This document shows positions 6,508 to 6,819 of a stretch of DNA of 6,819 nucleotides, one piece after another. The stretch's first letter is position 1. Every line of letters starts with the position of its first letter. This DNA comes from Lachnospiraceae bacterium (GTDB taxonomy: Bacteria; Bacillota; Clostridia; Lachnospirales; Lachnospiraceae). The position numbers and the translations under genes were made by a program. Under the pieces are notes generated by a model, which made no database searches, had not been told where the DNA came from, and was given only the letters and a program-made list of their open reading frames with translations. The stretch spans positions 1-6,819 of the forward strand of contig JAILOA010000270.1 in the NCBI GenBank assembly GCA_024691065.1, in the 5' to 3' direction.

Positions 6508-6819
6508 TTACTTACCCTTATGTATAACAACAATTTCTCCATCCTTCTTCTCAACTTCTACCTGACAGGATAAACCCAGGGTCGTAATTGTGCCTATGAT
6601 AATAGCCCATGGTGCAAGTACCATACTTATTGCAGTTCCCGCTACTCCCACAGTCATCGGAAGATTAAGTACTGTCATATCACCTTTCTTAATACGGATA
6701 AATGTAACGTTGCCTTCCTTAACCAGCTTTTTAATTTGGGCCAGAATTTTCTCAGCTTCATTTTTTACGGTTTTAGCAGTATCTTCTGCAAAGTTACGCT
6801 TACCTCCGGCGGCCTTGTC
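6508..6819 (-). CDS. DUF4342-like protein, C-terminal 103 residues (5' end outside window)
   Basis: The frame is open from the window edge to TAA at 6510-6508. The visible part begins with a charged helical stretch, KTVKNEAEKILAQIKKLVKEG. It then has NVTFIRIKKGDMTVLNLPMT, a hydrophobic stretch rich in Gly, Ala and Ile (about visible residues 55-83), and a final strand-like CQVEVEKKDGEIVVIHKG. This order (amphipathic helix, an 'EGN+...I.I+..' strand, 'LP.TVGV', a hydrophobic segment, then 'C.VEVE') is what I remember of the DUF4342 family, often found C-terminal to a UBA/TS-N-like module in Firmicutes. The N-terminal module, if present, lies outside the window. The hydrophobic segment may be a membrane anchor, but this is unproven and the family's function is not known to me. 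A terminator 22 bases past the stop separates it from the large-protein genes, so a shared transcript is unlikely. Confidence 0.8.
   Translation of the reverse strand, partial: DKAAGGKRNFAEDTAKTVKNEAEKILAQIKKLVKEGNVTFIRIKKGDMTVLNLPMTVGVAGTAISMVLAPWAIIIGTITTLGLSCQVEVEKKDGEIVVIHKGK

Overview
The window looks like chromosomal DNA of a low-GC Gram-positive anaerobe. The coding sequence is AT-rich, favours ATA, AGA and AAA codons, and uses strong GGAGGA/AAAGGA-type ribosome binding sites. A DUF4342-like protein sits beside very large cytoplasmic-looking proteins. Clostridia, perhaps Lachnospiraceae, is my best guess, but it is an inference from style and not from a marker gene.

Everything convincing is on the minus strand, so the biological order runs from high to low coordinates. 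(1) 6819-6508: the C-terminal 103 residues of a DUF4342-type protein, cut by the window edge and closed by a good intrinsic terminator (6485-6448). (2) 6447-6234: a regulatory-looking intergenic region. It holds three copies of a 24-bp AT-rich element spaced exactly 46 bp apart, a fourth degenerate core near the start codon, two inverted repeats built from TAACACAT/GTGTTAC motifs, and one plausible sigma-A promoter. (3) 6233-2088: a complete 1381-residue protein of unknown function. (4) 2111-1967: a GC-rich tandem repeat in which the last codons, the stop codon and the 3' flank of the large gene are present three times. (5) 1938-1: the first 646 codons of a second large protein, clearly a paralogue of the first. 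It carries an Asn-rich leader and two internal tandem repeat tracts, and it runs off the window.

The two large genes form a tandem family. They share their first residues (MRE[S/N]D), their strand and order, and long stretches of alignable sequence: 31 of 44 residues are identical in one block and 27 of 52 in another. No promoter or terminator is evident between them, so co-transcription is likely. I do not recognise a catalytic domain, signal peptide or membrane segment in either, and I assign no function. The points of most interest are the triplicated gene tail, the phased upstream elements, and the fast-evolving repeats that distinguish the downstream paralogue from the upstream one.
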